Virus record (IMG/VR): IMGVR_UViG_3300044837_000085
Span: 40,615 to 104,614 of that record
DNA: 64,000 nt
Strand: one strand, 5' to 3'
Origin: a virus
The notes under the pieces were generated by a model that saw nothing but the letters and a program-made list of their open reading frames with translations, made no database searches and was not told the DNA's origin. Of the stretch, positions 37,084 to 45,693 are shown piece by piece. Numbering within the stretch: position 1 is the first letter of the stretch; each line of letters begins with the position of its first letter. Both the position numbers and the translations under genes were made by a program.

Positions 37084-37902
37084 TTACGAGGCCATCCCGT
37101 AGTTCAGTTTTTTGGACACTCGAATTCGATAAGCTATCGCCGGCCGCGTAACTCCCAGATCTTCTGCGGCGGCAGTCATTGAGGGGTATGTGATGCCATC
37201 GATGATCACTGACTTGGATGGACGAAGGCGCATTTGCTCAACCTCAGACTGAGATTTCTTTGGTCGCTGGATCAGTGGTTTTAAGCAGAAATATCCTGGA
37301 TATCCTGACGCTATCCGCCGGTTTATGGTTGCCACCCCAACGCCAAGAGCATCAGCGGCTGCATGAACGCCGGGATAGCGGATTTCGTCTATAATGACGG
37401 GCCTACTTATTGCGGCCTTGGCTGAATCGCTAAGTTTGCATCCAGTGCGCCTCACTCGCATTTGCTGCACATGCTCCGGCGAAAGCTTCTTTCCTCTATG
37501 CGCAGCGCCAATCCTTGCCCTAGTTTCAGCGGTGTTCTTTCTTCCGGTTCTAATCGCCGATTGCTTGGCCCTAGTTTCAGCGGTGACAACAATTCCGGAT
37601 ACACCATCTCCGCCCAGCGTCATATTATATCCGGCACCGAACGAACCAGTTGTCGCTATCCATCTGATCTCCGCAGCAACCAACTCACTCCTGCTACTGC
37701 ACTCCTCTAAGACGGAGATTTCGAAATCTTCTTCCCCGTACTTGCATATTGCCATTTCGAGAAATCTACGCGGTCTATCACCGCGAAAAACCCGAGCAGC
37801 GCGAACGTGGTGATACCATCTTTTTGATATTCCGAGGGTAGTTATGCCGATGTAGGCCTTCTTTGAAGTTTTGCATCTTATTAAATAGACTTGGCCAATC
37901 AC
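37084..37902 (-). CDS. GIY-YIG homing-type endonuclease with DNA-binding repeats, 272 aa
   Basis: GTG 37902 with GAGGTG upstream. N-terminal GIY-YIG domain: VIGQVYLIRCKTSKKAYIGIT, then SKRWYHHVRAA and FEISVLEECSS. The middle has NUMOD-type repeats (TAETRAKQSAIRTGRK, TAETRARIGAAHRGKK). The C-terminus has two helix-turn-helix-like modules ending in YPGVHAAADALGV and YPSMTAAAEDLGV. It lies between tail genes as a free-standing mobile gene. Confidence 0.85.
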   Translation of the reverse strand: MIGQVYLIRCKTSKKAYIGITTLGISKRWYHHVRAARVFRGDRPRRFLEMAICKYGEEDFEISVLEECSSRSELVAAEIRWIATTGSFGAGYNMTLGGDGVSGIVVTAETRAKQSAIRTGRKNTAETRARIGAAHRGKKLSPEHVQQMRVRRTGCKLSDSAKAAISRPVIIDEIRYPGVHAAADALGVGVATINRRIASGYPGYFCLKPLIQRPKKSQSEVEQMRLRPSKSVIIDGITYPSMTAAAEDLGVTRPAIAYRIRVSKKLNYGMAS

Positions 37903-37910
37903 TGCACACC

Positions 37911-38576
37911 TCAAAGGATAACTATTATCGCCGGCTGACGCCTGAGCCACTCAGCCTGACCCTTGGCGCGCTTCTTCTTGCCCCAAGCAATTCCGGCAGG
38001 GCTAGCAGCCCAATTCTCGATCGCGCCGAACAGTGGCGTCTCGTATCCGAACTGGATTTTTGCGACGTTGCTGAACTTGGATGACGCCAGTTTAGCAACC
38101 ACTTGATAAACGCCATCAGGTGCCTGCGGTGAAAGCCCTCGTTCTATTTTTCGACTGTATGGGACAACGTTCGTAAATGTGATTCTTGATGCGACGGGAG
38201 GGACCGAACCTTCAGGAACGGCAACACCATCAGCAATCATAACGTGAGACTTCTGGTATCGGCCCGACTTCACCGGAGAGAACTGCTCCAGCATATCTCC
38301 TATCCACGTCAGCGCCTCAAACACCAACTCATATTCAACAAAGACGACGCCGCCCGGCTTCACCGATTCCAGTGGAGCTCCAAGGCGACCATCAACCGAA
38401 ACCGTATATGGAGGAACGCGGCCTAGAACACTTGCGTTATGTGCCTTGCCTTCTTCGATGACTTGAGCCGCGAACTCAGCAAACAACTGTGACTGAATTT
38501 CAGGAGGCAGGGCGTTCGATATAAACTTCTCGTAAGGAACGTTGATCGGCGTGAACTTGATCCGCAGCGCCATCAC
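37911..38576 (-). CDS. HK97 gp10-like head-tail/tail completion protein, 221 aa
   Basis: MMALRIKFTPINVPYEKF, then a central QFSPVKSGRYQKSHVMIAD, the S-x-V-x-S-G-x-x-x-x-S signature of gp10-like proteins. Basic C-terminus (KKKRAKGQAEWLRRQ). Overlaps the DUF115-like gene by about 77 bases, unusual in this operon. Acts as a connector between head and tail. Confidence 0.75.
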   Translation of the reverse strand: MMALRIKFTPINVPYEKFISNALPPEIQSQLFAEFAAQVIEEGKAHNASVLGRVPPYTVSVDGRLGAPLESVKPGGVVFVEYELVFEALTWIGDMLEQFSPVKSGRYQKSHVMIADGVAVPEGSVPPVASRITFTNVVPYSRKIERGLSPQAPDGVYQVVAKLASSKFSNVAKIQFGYETPLFGAIENWAASPAGIAWGKKKRAKGQAEWLRRQPAIIVIL

Positions 38577-39330
38577 GAACTCCCAGCGCCTCAGCCAAGG
38601 ACATCTTCGGGTAAGCCGTTAGGGCTGATGGCCCGACAACCACGACTTCGACACCGAGGGATTTGAACTGCTCCGCGCATCCGTCCAGCGCGACCCGCCA
38701 ACTCTTAACCCTGCCTGCATCCGGTTTCGATACGCCGCGATAATCTGAATTCCAATGAGCACCGTTCGACAGCGTCATGTCGAAGCCGACCAAGACAATC
38801 TTCCTTGCTCCGAACTGGATTGCCAGATTGATTGCCTGAAACCCTGAGTGCCCGCCGCCTGTCCTTAGACCGCAGCCCAGAACTCCGGTTTCTCCGGTCA
38901 GGATTTCGGCCCTCGCCTTCAGGCTCACTTGCCGTAGACCAAACACTCTCGCAGCCGTGGGAGACGGCGTCACCTTCAATCCCTTAAAGTCTGGAACCCC
39001 ATGGTTGGCGAGCCACCAGCCCTTGTCGAGGCCATATAGAAGCGAAGCCCAAGGCGCCAGTTTCCATGCGCCTTTGATCGCAATCGCTCTGGCGAGCCCG
39101 CGCGCTTGATCTAGCGGCGCATCCTTCGCACTCGGACCCGTCCCTATGATGACCGCAGTCTGGCCGGACCAGTTGGGCCACTCCGTCACTTCTTCGCCGG
39201 CCACCAAGGAAAGACGCGCGACCAGTAAAGCCCGCCGCCATTGAGATGGGCCGCCACGATAAGCCGCCGGTTGTGAATGCGCCAAACCCATTTCCATGGC
39301 GGCTGCAGTTGAGGCTTTGGCTTCACCCAA
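38500..39330 (-). CDS. DUF115/MptE-like protein, copy C, 276 aa
   Basis: TTG 39330 or an ATG at 39297 as start. Core: AVIIGTGPSAKDAPL (nucleotide-binding-like loop), KLAPWASLLYGLDKGWW, GGHSGFQAINLAIQFGARKIVLVGFDM and a GAHWNSD motif. The same landmarks occur in the proteins at 48365 and 50117. The Rossmann-like fold resembles DUF115/MptE-like proteins that act in flagellin glycosylation or pterin metabolism. It lies away from the other two, among head-tail connectors. Confidence 0.65.
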   Translation of the reverse strand: MGEAKASTAAAMEMGLAHSQPAAYRGGPSQWRRALLVARLSLVAGEEVTEWPNWSGQTAVIIGTGPSAKDAPLDQARGLARAIAIKGAWKLAPWASLLYGLDKGWWLANHGVPDFKGLKVTPSPTAARVFGLRQVSLKARAEILTGETGVLGCGLRTGGGHSGFQAINLAIQFGARKIVLVGFDMTLSNGAHWNSDYRGVSKPDAGRVKSWRVALDGCAEQFKSLGVEVVVVGPSALTAYPKMSLAEALGVRDGAADQVHADQRSLREVYIERPAS

Positions 39331-39721
39331 GCACCCTGAGTTCGATCCTCACCAGTTCGTCGTCGACATAGATTGGCTTGGGAACCTCGATATTCCGAGG
39401 CTTGCCTTTGACTACCGCCTTATCGTTCTTCCGCGGCACTCTTCGATCAATTCCAGGATTAACCGGCTCTGCTGCTGAAGGCGTCCAAGGCCCAGGCCAT
39501 CCCGCCGCCATGATCTCTGACGGACTCATGATGATGTTGCTGGAGTCCTGCGTGATCCCGGAAATCAATTCCTCTGCGGTAATCGGCCTAACGAACGCAC
39601 GGCACCTGACGCTGACAGGGATTAACTGTGTTCCGTACAGACGACGGATTTCGATCCACTCTCCGTCCTCAGCGAGACTCATATTGAGGTCTGCGATCTC
39701 CCGATCAGATGCAAAACTCAT
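39323..39721 (-). CDS. Head-tail joining protein, 132 aa
   Basis: ATG 39721 overlaps the upstream stop. MSFASDREIADLNMSLAEDG, then IPVSVRCRAFVRPITAEEL, a beta-rich layout typical of head-tail joining proteins. Placed between the connectors and the gp10-like protein. Function assigned by position and pattern. Confidence 0.55.
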   Translation of the reverse strand: MSFASDREIADLNMSLAEDGEWIEIRRLYGTQLIPVSVRCRAFVRPITAEELISGITQDSSNIIMSPSEIMAAGWPGPWTPSAAEPVNPGIDRRVPRKNDKAVVKGKPRNIEVPKPIYVDDELVRIELRVLG

Positions 39722-40128
39722 CGCGCGACGGCGCTACAGACCAATTGAGTTGATCCGGAATACGTCCCTACGACAACTATCTTGACACGATATCGGTCGC
39801 CAACGATGCCATCAACGGTCGTATCCGAAGCCAACGCGCCGTCAGATGGCGTCACCTGAGTTGTCTTTGGAGTCAGGGCACTGAAATTGAATACGGCATT
39901 CTCGCTTGCAACCCCGAATGCCACAGCAGCGACGTCGATAGGAGTCGTTCCATCATCCGCCGATGTTTGGACGTAAGCGACCACGGACGTTCCGTTTGCA
40001 CCATAAATAAACCGAAGGTTAATCAGAGCAGACAGACATCCTTCGAAATCATCATTCCAGTCGCCTGTGAATGTCCCTGCCGTCGTAATAGAGAATGCGC
40101 CGAGAGATTTATAGCCAGGAGACTGCAT
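39718..40128 (-). CDS. Head/tail surface protein, 136 aa
   Basis: MQSPGYKSLGAFSITTAGT followed by a beta-sandwich-like sequence with TSADDGTTPIDVAAVAF and YRVKIVVVGTYSG. It resembles small decoration or tail proteins with an Ig-like fold. Overlaps its neighbours by 1-4 bases. Role inferred. Confidence 0.55.
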   Translation of the reverse strand: MQSPGYKSLGAFSITTAGTFTGDWNDDFEGCLSALINLRFIYGANGTSVVAYVQTSADDGTTPIDVAAVAFGVASENAVFNFSALTPKTTQVTPSDGALASDTTVDGIVGDRYRVKIVVVGTYSGSTQLVCSAVAR

Positions 40129-40361
40129 CAGGCAACCCTCTCGTCGATCTCAGCCTTGGTCAGAACGGATAGTTCAACGCCACGATCAATGATCATTATG
40201 GTGATGCCTTGCGGTAGAAGGCTCTTGAGATGCTTGCGGACTCGCTCCGTTACATCCTGCGACATCGGCCTGTCAGTTTTGACTACCAGAACGTCACCGT
40301 TCTGAAGCTGCAGTTTGCCGATCTCAAAGGCACCAATGATCTTGATGCCGACCTCGTTCAC
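40128..40361 (-). CDS. Small head-tail region protein, 77 aa
   Basis: GTG 40361 chosen because it overlaps the connector stop as GTGA; a longer ATG at 40409 would overlap by 52 bases. Contains KIIGAFEIGKLQLQNGDVL and a helical end. Seen in this position in many siphophages as an uncharacterised protein. Confidence 0.55.
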   Translation of the reverse strand: MNEVGIKIIGAFEIGKLQLQNGDVLVVKTDRPMSQDVTERVRKHLKSLLPQGITIMIIDRGVELSVLTKAEIDERVA

Positions 40362-41011
40362 GCGACCACCAAGTTGACGTATCCGCCGCGGATCAGGATA
40401 TCCATACATTCACCAGGAATTATTGAGGTGGCCTGCTTGTCTGATACCCACCATTCGCGGTCACTCACGCCCGATATACTCAGGCGCTTGAGCAATGGAT
40501 CTCGATTGCTAGTGACGATCTCTGACTTAACGAACTTGATCGCTGCATATTTCAGATCAGCCGGAACTACTTCAAATCCCGCACTGTACTCAACGACCGT
40601 ATTTCCAATTGGCCACCATCCCCACGGACCGTTAGGCATCGTGTAATAGTAGTAAGGAAACATCGTGCGATAGAGAACGCCAGAGGCTGCGTCTACAGCA
40701 TAGTCCGTATTGACGAGTAGACTCTCAGTCTGCGTCACCGAGATAATTTCAACGACCGGGCGCCGAGACAGGACCAGAGACTTCTGCAGGCTCTTGAACA
40801 GGAATGTTTCGGTTACGGTCTCGAGGCGAAGAGTCGGCGGAATGATCCCGGCCCTACTCACCTTGCATGCGGACGTCAGCAGCGCAGAGACATATTCACC
40901 GAGAGGAACCAACGTCGCGTCCTTACTTCCATCGGACACACCGGCCGCAGCACGCAACTCCGCCAGCGTCAACAGCGAACGATCCGTATTCGGTGACGCG
41001 ATGGTCAGCAT
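40358..41011 (-). CDS. Head-tail connector protein (gp6-like), 217 aa
   Basis: MLTIASPNTDRSLLTLAEL; the N-terminal half is helical (EYVSALLTSACKVSR), the central part reads LVLSRRPVVEIISVTQ, and the C-terminal half is helical (DLKYAAIKFVKSEIV). The L-T-L-x-x-L ... P-V-x-x-I-x-S-V layout is that of phage gp6-like connectors that close the head after packaging. Confidence 0.75.
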   Translation of the reverse strand: MLTIASPNTDRSLLTLAELRAAAGVSDGSKDATLVPLGEYVSALLTSACKVSRAGIIPPTLRLETVTETFLFKSLQKSLVLSRRPVVEIISVTQTESLLVNTDYAVDAASGVLYRTMFPYYYYTMPNGPWGWWPIGNTVVEYSAGFEVVPADLKYAAIKFVKSEIVTSNRDPLLKRLSISGVSDREWWVSDKQATSIIPGECMDILIRGGYVNLVVA

Positions 41012-41190
41012 TACTGGCGAGTCCCGAACGGAACGACATTCTCCAATGTCGGCTGCTGATCCTGACGGAGATCGGCAGGCGTCAAATATTCAATCCGCTT
41101 CAAGTTTCCGTTCGGATAATATTCGAGCGCTTTGACCAGAAAACACTTCTGCCCTTCATGCTCAGAACCACACGTCCAACATTTTGCCAT
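41011..41190 (-). CDS. Small CxxC protein, 59 aa
   Basis: ATG 41190 (MAKCWTCGSEHEGQKCFLVK). A CxxC plus a further Cys suggest a metal knuckle, followed by VKALEYYPNGNLKRIEYLT. The pattern is common next to connector genes in alphaproteobacterial phages. Function unknown. Confidence 0.6.
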   Translation of the reverse strand: MAKCWTCGSEHEGQKCFLVKALEYYPNGNLKRIEYLTPADLRQDQQPTLENVVPFGTRQ

Positions 41191-41195
41191 TTGCA

Positions 41196-41771
41196 CTAAT
41201 TCCAGTCGTTTCGATGCCATAACCCAAGAATTCTGCCATCGCCGTCAGCAATTGATCTGTGCGGCGACGGTAGATTGAACGGCGCGATCATAAGATTTAG
41301 CGGTCGAAACATTCCGCTCTTCTCAATATCTGCGTTCTGTTCGTTGTTGTGCGACGTCGCCAACAACCACGAAATCCCGCTGGTACGAAAGTTATTGAGC
41401 ACCACGGAAACCAAGTAGTTTGGCAGATGTTGCAGAAAATCGCGGCACAGCATCAGGTCTGCCGGCGGCAGCAAGTCCCTGAAGATATCCAGCTTCACGA
41501 CCTTCTTTGATCTTGGCCGAAACCTGGACGGATCAGACTCCCTAGCCCTCGTCCAATCGCAATGAACCTGATCGTAGTCGGCTCCGATGTAATCGACATC
41601 GGATAAATCCGTTCGCGACATCCAGTTGAAATCGCCGCAAGGCGCATCAAGCAGCGTCCGAACCTCAAACTCCCGCAGCAGACGTGGCAACTCTTCCCTA
41701 ATACCAGCCGTGAATGACAAGGTAGAACCGGCACCGCATCCCGTCTCCGGAAGACCGGCCGTGAACGGCAT
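41196..41771 (-). CDS. Class I SAM methyltransferase-like protein, 191 aa
   Basis: ATG 41771 (MPFTAGLPETGCGAGSTLS); earlier starts are less protein-like. Motif I TLLDAPCGDFNWMS (about residues 40-53), then YIGADYD (motif II) and ADLMLCRDFLQHLP (motif IV/post I) place it in the SAM methyltransferase superfamily. The block of sugar genes around it suggests a sugar or lipid O- or N-methyl target. No DNA-methylase DPPY or PC motif. Confidence 0.7.
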   Translation of the reverse strand: MPFTAGLPETGCGAGSTLSFTAGIREELPRLLREFEVRTLLDAPCGDFNWMSRTDLSDVDYIGADYDQVHCDWTRARESDPSRFRPRSKKVVKLDIFRDLLPPADLMLCRDFLQHLPNYLVSVVLNNFRTSGISWLLATSHNNEQNADIEKSGMFRPLNLMIAPFNLPSPHRSIADGDGRILGLWHRNDWN

Positions 41772-41779
41772 CTTCAGAA

Positions 41780-42397
41780 TCACCGCCAATTTTGCTTGCA
41801 CCAATCGAATTGCGTCAAAGCATTCATCTTTGGTCGCCCATGGCAGTAAATTATTCTTGCCTCTCCGATACCGACATCACGAACACGGTGCGCTTTCACA
41901 GAGCGTATTTGTCCTGGCCAGAGATCATCTATCGGCTGCCACGGAAACGTCCGCAGCCACTCCATGTCATTTTCGCCGCGCCAGTCATCAAAGACCTTGC
42001 GCCAGCCTGCAGGGACTAAAGCGACTCCGTTGATAGATTGCTCAGCCTTGTATGGATTGCGCGGGAGCGCGATTTTGTCTCCCGTCAAGCAATAATCTGC
42101 GAAGTGATCGATGTTTCCGACGACGATCGTATCCAGACCAACGAGGATCATGGGCTCATTGAGCCTATACGGCTCCGTGAAACTTCCGTAGTCCGGTTCT
42201 TTCGAACCTAGCAGCTCCTGCTCGATCCCCTCGCCGAACTTCCGCGGTCTGTCCGTGAACACCACGAACCGAAACGGCACCGTCAGGTTTCTGGCAAATC
42301 CTCGATAAAGCTTTTCACACCAACTTTCATCGTATCCGCGAGAGAAGTCCTGAGTATGGCGGTTAGCATTCCAAAGACACGTCGCTACGGTTATCAA
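41780..42397 (-). CDS. Glycosyltransferase-like protein, 205 aa
   Basis: TTG 42397 overlapping the previous stop (TTGA). VATCLWNANRHTQDFSRGY, then PFRFVVFTDRPRKF, MILVGLDTIVVGNIDH (a D-x-x acidic site), and a Trp-rich C-terminus ending FDWCKQNWR. The C-terminal pattern (DW-x-K-x-NW) is shared with the 44850 protein, indicating a related pair. A GT-A-like fold is inferred; donor and acceptor unknown. Confidence 0.65.
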   Translation of the reverse strand: MITVATCLWNANRHTQDFSRGYDESWCEKLYRGFARNLTVPFRFVVFTDRPRKFGEGIEQELLGSKEPDYGSFTEPYRLNEPMILVGLDTIVVGNIDHFADYCLTGDKIALPRNPYKAEQSINGVALVPAGWRKVFDDWRGENDMEWLRTFPWQPIDDLWPGQIRSVKAHRVRDVGIGEARIIYCHGRPKMNALTQFDWCKQNWR

Positions 42398-42633
42398 CTT
42401 TTGAACGCACTGGTGATCTGACGTCTGTAGCCGCGGCGTGCGTCCGCGCTAATTCCATGGTCGACGTTTATGGTGATATTACGGACAATGGTAACGCGCT
42501 CGTCTTTCGAGGCGCGGAAGTTCATGGCGTTATCCCACCTTGCGATACAATCCGCAGCGGTCTTGTCGTCGATAAGGACAGGACGCCGCTCCATCCTTGC
42601 GCGGATGGCGCTGTAATCAAATACGATCATCAT
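42394..42633 (-). CDS. Small hypothetical protein, 79 aa
   Basis: ATG 42633 overlaps the acetyltransferase stop (ATGA). MMIVFDYSAIRARMERRP; basic middle (ARWDNAMNFRASKDERV) and a positively charged end. No known domain. It is translationally coupled inside the glycan block and may be an accessory factor. Confidence 0.55.
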   Translation of the reverse strand: MMIVFDYSAIRARMERRPVLIDDKTAADCIARWDNAMNFRASKDERVTIVRNITINVDHGISADARRGYRRQITSAFKS

Positions 42634-43157
42634 GCTAATTCTCCATAGGCCGATCCCGCCAACGGCATACGCTCCGGAGTACGGGGACTAAGCGGCACCA
42701 TTTCTCCAGATCGCTTGTGGAGATAATGTGCCTTGACGTTACGACACACGGTCGACCCGGCAGCGATAACCGCACCTTCGCCGATCGTAACGCCCGGAAG
42801 TATCTGACATCCGGCGCCGATGCTCACTTCATCCGCGATATCGACCGTCACCGCTCCCTTTAGCAGCGCGCCGACGTCAAACCCATCCTTGCCAACTCGA
42901 GGCCAGCGATCGTTGCATATCGTCACAAGAGGCCCGACGAAGACGTTATCGCCAATCCGCGTGCCCGGATTGATCGAAGACCCGTGCCCAACCAGACAAC
43001 CGCTTCCCAAGATCGCGCCGTCAATAATTGCGCCGCTGGCGATGTTGCAGTCGTCGCCAACCTCAGCACCGCGGATAACGCTTGCGAACTGCCAGACCCG
43101 CGTCCCCTTGCCTATCGTCGATCTCTCGACGTGGGCGAGGTGATGGATTTGGATCAT
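42630..43157 (-). CDS. Left-handed beta-helix acetyltransferase, 175 aa
   Basis: ATG 43157 overlaps the upstream stop (ATGA). Hexapeptide repeats cover most of the protein: VIRGAEVGDDCNIASGAII, DGAILGSGCLVGHGSSI, VSIGAGCQILPGVTIGEG. The fold is that of sugar O- or N-acetyltransferases (WbbJ/NeuD-like), which decorate glycan residues using acetyl-CoA. Full-length for the class. It gives strong support to the sugar-modification reading of this block. Confidence 0.85.
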   Translation of the reverse strand: MIQIHHLAHVERSTIGKGTRVWQFASVIRGAEVGDDCNIASGAIIDGAILGSGCLVGHGSSINPGTRIGDNVFVGPLVTICNDRWPRVGKDGFDVGALLKGAVTVDIADEVSIGAGCQILPGVTIGEGAVIAAGSTVCRNVKAHYLHKRSGEMVPLSPRTPERMPLAGSAYGELA

Positions 43158-43963
43158 GTAAGGTGCTTCCAGAGGAATCCAGTGGTCATCTCGGATTCCG
43201 AGTATTGCGAGTGCGCCAGAGAACTTAACCATGGCTGCCGATCTGGGTAGATCGGTCTTTCGATTTCATTCAAGTCCGTAAGACCGACCAGAGCCGCCGC
43301 GCTGTCCGGATGAACCACAACAGGACAGCCCATGATGACGGCCTCAACAGCGGCGTTGCTGCCGTGAGTCACCAGGCAATGCGCCCCCTTTAAGTCCTGA
43401 TGCAGCTTGCGCCCGAAGCGCTGCATTTCCTTATTACGACTAATGACGGGACGCTTGGTGACAGTCTTGAGCGCAGCTATTGTTCGCTCTGTCCAGCCCT
43501 CAATCGCGTGGAATCGCTCATATGTAGGCGACGGCTCGGCAACGACGATGTGATCGCCTGTCTTGGACCAAGGCCAAACGTCTGTTTTTAGAGCCTTCCA
43601 TCGGTCATCCGAGACATTTCGGATTTCCATCATTTGGTATCCGTTAACAATCCATCGATAGTAGCCACCGTCTTTTCCCGGTGGAAGATCGGTAGCAAAG
43701 ACCCTACGGCATGCTCCACGATCCCAATATATCCAGCGCCGTCCGGTCTTAACCCAATCATCAATCAGGGGCCTGAGCTCCGGAGTACAGCCTACGATCG
43801 GCGTGTAGTCCTTTGCCAGATCGGAAAGCTTACTGAAGTCTCCCTTTACGACCTTGCCGCCCCTTGCTTCGATCGTCTGACCGATCTTATCGAACAAGCG
43901 AAGTTTGAATGCCTTGAGGTGACCGGGGCAAAAGAACACCACGGAAGACGGGTCAACACTCAT
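43154..43963 (-). CDS. Glycosyltransferase/capsule-synthesis-like protein, 269 aa
   Basis: ATG 43963 directly after the GIY-YIG stop. VVFFCPGHLKAFKLRLFDK at the N-terminus; the C-terminal half has HCLVTHGSNAAVEAVIMGCPVVVH in pieces, the V-T-x-x-S-x-x-x-x-E-A pattern of GT-B-like and KpsS/KpsC-type capsule enzymes. Probably a GT-B glycosyltransferase; substrate unknown. Coupled to the acetyltransferase. Confidence 0.65.
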   Translation of the reverse strand: MSVDPSSVVFFCPGHLKAFKLRLFDKIGQTIEARGGKVVKGDFSKLSDLAKDYTPIVGCTPELRPLIDDWVKTGRRWIYWDRGACRRVFATDLPPGKDGGYYRWIVNGYQMMEIRNVSDDRWKALKTDVWPWSKTGDHIVVAEPSPTYERFHAIEGWTERTIAALKTVTKRPVISRNKEMQRFGRKLHQDLKGAHCLVTHGSNAAVEAVIMGCPVVVHPDSAAALVGLTDLNEIERPIYPDRQPWLSSLAHSQYSESEMTTGFLWKHLT

Positions 43964-44761
43964 TCAATCAAAAAGGCTGTATTGAGATGGGGCGCTATGC
44001 TTACTCTTTGATCTCACTGGACGCTTACTCATAGTCAGGCGACTCTTTCTTATACTCTCCGACGCCCTGCGTTTGAATTCTGGATCGGACCACGCCTTGC
44101 GCCGATTTTCCGACATCGCAGCCTTACGCTCCGGGGTCCATTGAGATTTCACCAATGCGCTCTTGCGGGCGGTTTTCTCAGGACAGGACCAGACCTTTTT
44201 CAATAACGCGCGGCGCTCTGCGGCTCGCTTGGGATCGTCCCAAATCGATCTGTGAGACGCCATCCAGCTTTTTCTAAACTCAGGATCGGACCAAAGTCCG
44301 TTTGTCGTAGCTCTGGCACGCTCCCGATAAGCTGGATCAAGGTGGCCTCTAGCTATACCAGACCTAAACTTTTCTCTTTGAATAGGATCTGACCAGAAGC
44401 TACGCATCATATCCGCGTCGCCGCCGCTCCCTCCTTTATGGATGTTACACAACTGCTCTTTCGGAAATGAGGCAATTGTCTCCATCTCCAAAAGATACGC
44501 TTCGGCGTCATTCATTCCACTAGAGAGAACCTGTATTTCAATCTTCCTGCCCAGCCTCATAGCCTTAGCTACGCTGTTGGTAACTCTCATAGCCTTGATC
44601 TTTTCACCCTTCGCGCGACGCTCATTAACATCTCTGGCGTTCCGGAAGTGTTCTAATGCGCGGTATCTTCGGCCCTTACCTACATATCGAACAACACCGT
44701 CCACTTTCAAAAAGTAGACGTAGGCCCCGACAAAATCTTTATGTATGAGTCTTCTACCCAT
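43964..44761 (-). CDS. GIY-YIG homing-type endonuclease with NUMOD repeats, 265 aa
   Basis: ATG 44761. GIY-YIG core AYVYFLKVDGVVRYVGKG, then EIQVLSSGMNDAEAYLLE. The C-terminal half carries repeats of the W-S-D-P/W-D-D-P kind (SFWSDPIQREKFRSG, GLWSDPEFRKSWMA, SIWDDPKRAAERR, KAWSDPEFKRRAS) that bind DNA in such enzymes. It interrupts the glycan block between the 43154 and 44850 genes and is preceded by a structured leader. Confidence 0.85.
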   Translation of the reverse strand: MGRRLIHKDFVGAYVYFLKVDGVVRYVGKGRRYRALEHFRNARDVNERRAKGEKIKAMRVTNSVAKAMRLGRKIEIQVLSSGMNDAEAYLLEMETIASFPKEQLCNIHKGGSGGDADMMRSFWSDPIQREKFRSGIARGHLDPAYRERARATTNGLWSDPEFRKSWMASHRSIWDDPKRAAERRALLKKVWSCPEKTARKSALVKSQWTPERKAAMSENRRKAWSDPEFKRRASESIRKSRLTMSKRPVRSKSKHSAPSQYSLFD

Positions 44762-44784
44762 TCTGACCTCTCATCTAGGTTGGG

Positions 44785-44836
44785 GTGGTTAGAGCCGTCA
44801 CGGTGGTGAGACACCTTGGCGGCTCGCTTTATATCG
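44785..44836 (-). ncRNA. Conserved foldable leader upstream of GIY-YIG gene, copy 1
   Basis: Minus strand contains GAGCCGCCAAGGTG, then CACC, then ACGGCTCTAACCAC. GAGCCG pairs with CGGCTC and GGTG with CACC inside it. Copy 2 (60971-61026), before another GIY-YIG gene, keeps the same pairing parts although the loop differs. The copies end 24-25 bases before the start codons. Candidate regulatory RNA or homing target. Confidence 0.6.
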
Positions 44837-44849
44837 ACTGTTTAACCGA

Positions 44850-45491
44850 CTATTTCCAGTTGTTTTTTATCCAGTCAAGGTGAGAAAATTTTGAAGGATC
44901 CCGCCACCCAGGAAAGGCAACGATCCGCGCATCCTTTGGCAGCGCCTCACCGGCCGGCCACTTTTTCTTCGCGAACGCATAAATTCCAGAATCCGGCCCG
45001 ACTTCCCAATTTTTTGCATCGGGGCACTCATGCTCTAGCCACGCCTGATCATCGGGAAATTCTGAATAGCGAATCTGAGAAGCCGACTTTAGCGAAAAGT
45101 CACTCCAGACATCAGGCCGGTATCCAGCCATGAACGAAAAGACACTGCCGTTGTAGCGCAGCGGATTGCTCATATTGGCGTTGAGCAAAATCGCGAACTC
45201 ATCTCCGATATCGAACAGTGGATCGAGCGGCCCGGTTATAACCGTATCCAAGTCGATCGAGACGATCCTGTCTCCGGGAATAATATTGTGCCTCGCCTGC
45301 CATTCAGGATCGAACGCTCGAAGCCGGCAGAAGCATCCCGGAATCTTTGTCAGATATTCATCTTCCGCCATGGGCGCGAAGACGCCGAAGATATATTCCT
45401 GCTTCAGGTTTCGCGCGATCCCGGCCTTGAGCCGTTCAACATAGTGGCCAGCGTATTTCGAGCCCCAACGAAAAGTAACGACGTGAAGCAT
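44850..45491 (-). CDS. Glycosyltransferase-like protein, 213 aa
   Basis: ATG 45491 with AAGGGG upstream. MLHVVTFRWGSKYAGHYV, then IVSIDLDTVITGPLDPLF with a D-x-D site near residue 88, and AFPGWRDPSKFSHLDW near the end. Ends DWIKNNWK, like the 41780 protein. GT-A-like sugar transferase; donor and acceptor unknown. The GIY-YIG gene downstream separates it from the rest of the block. Confidence 0.7.
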   Translation of the reverse strand: MLHVVTFRWGSKYAGHYVERLKAGIARNLKQEYIFGVFAPMAEDEYLTKIPGCFCRLRAFDPEWQARHNIIPGDRIVSIDLDTVITGPLDPLFDIGDEFAILLNANMSNPLRYNGSVFSFMAGYRPDVWSDFSLKSASQIRYSEFPDDQAWLEHECPDAKNWEVGPDSGIYAFAKKKWPAGEALPKDARIVAFPGWRDPSKFSHLDWIKNNWK

Positions 45492-45495
45492 CCCC

Positions 45496-45693
45496 TTATG
45501 CGTTGTCGTTGTTGGTGTAAACATGGTCTGACGAACTCGCCGTGGTAACGCGACCATAGCCACGCTCAACCAGCAATTTCGCCAAATGAAACTCACATGT
45601 TGCATAATCAAACCCACCCAACTCCCGGCGAATTTTCTTGATCTCTGTTTCCAGTTCCACCACATCGAAATCGCTTGTCATGTCATTACTCAT
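45496..45693 (-). CDS. Small acidic protein, 65 aa
   Basis: ATG 45693 overlaps the previous stop (ATGA region). MSNDMTSDFDVVELETEIK; helical, acidic, ends with a polar Asn/Asp tail. A helper or uncharacterised protein in the glycan block. Confidence 0.5.
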   Translation of the reverse strand: MSNDMTSDFDVVELETEIKKIRRELGGFDYATCEFHLAKLLVERGYGRVTTASSSDHVYTNNDNA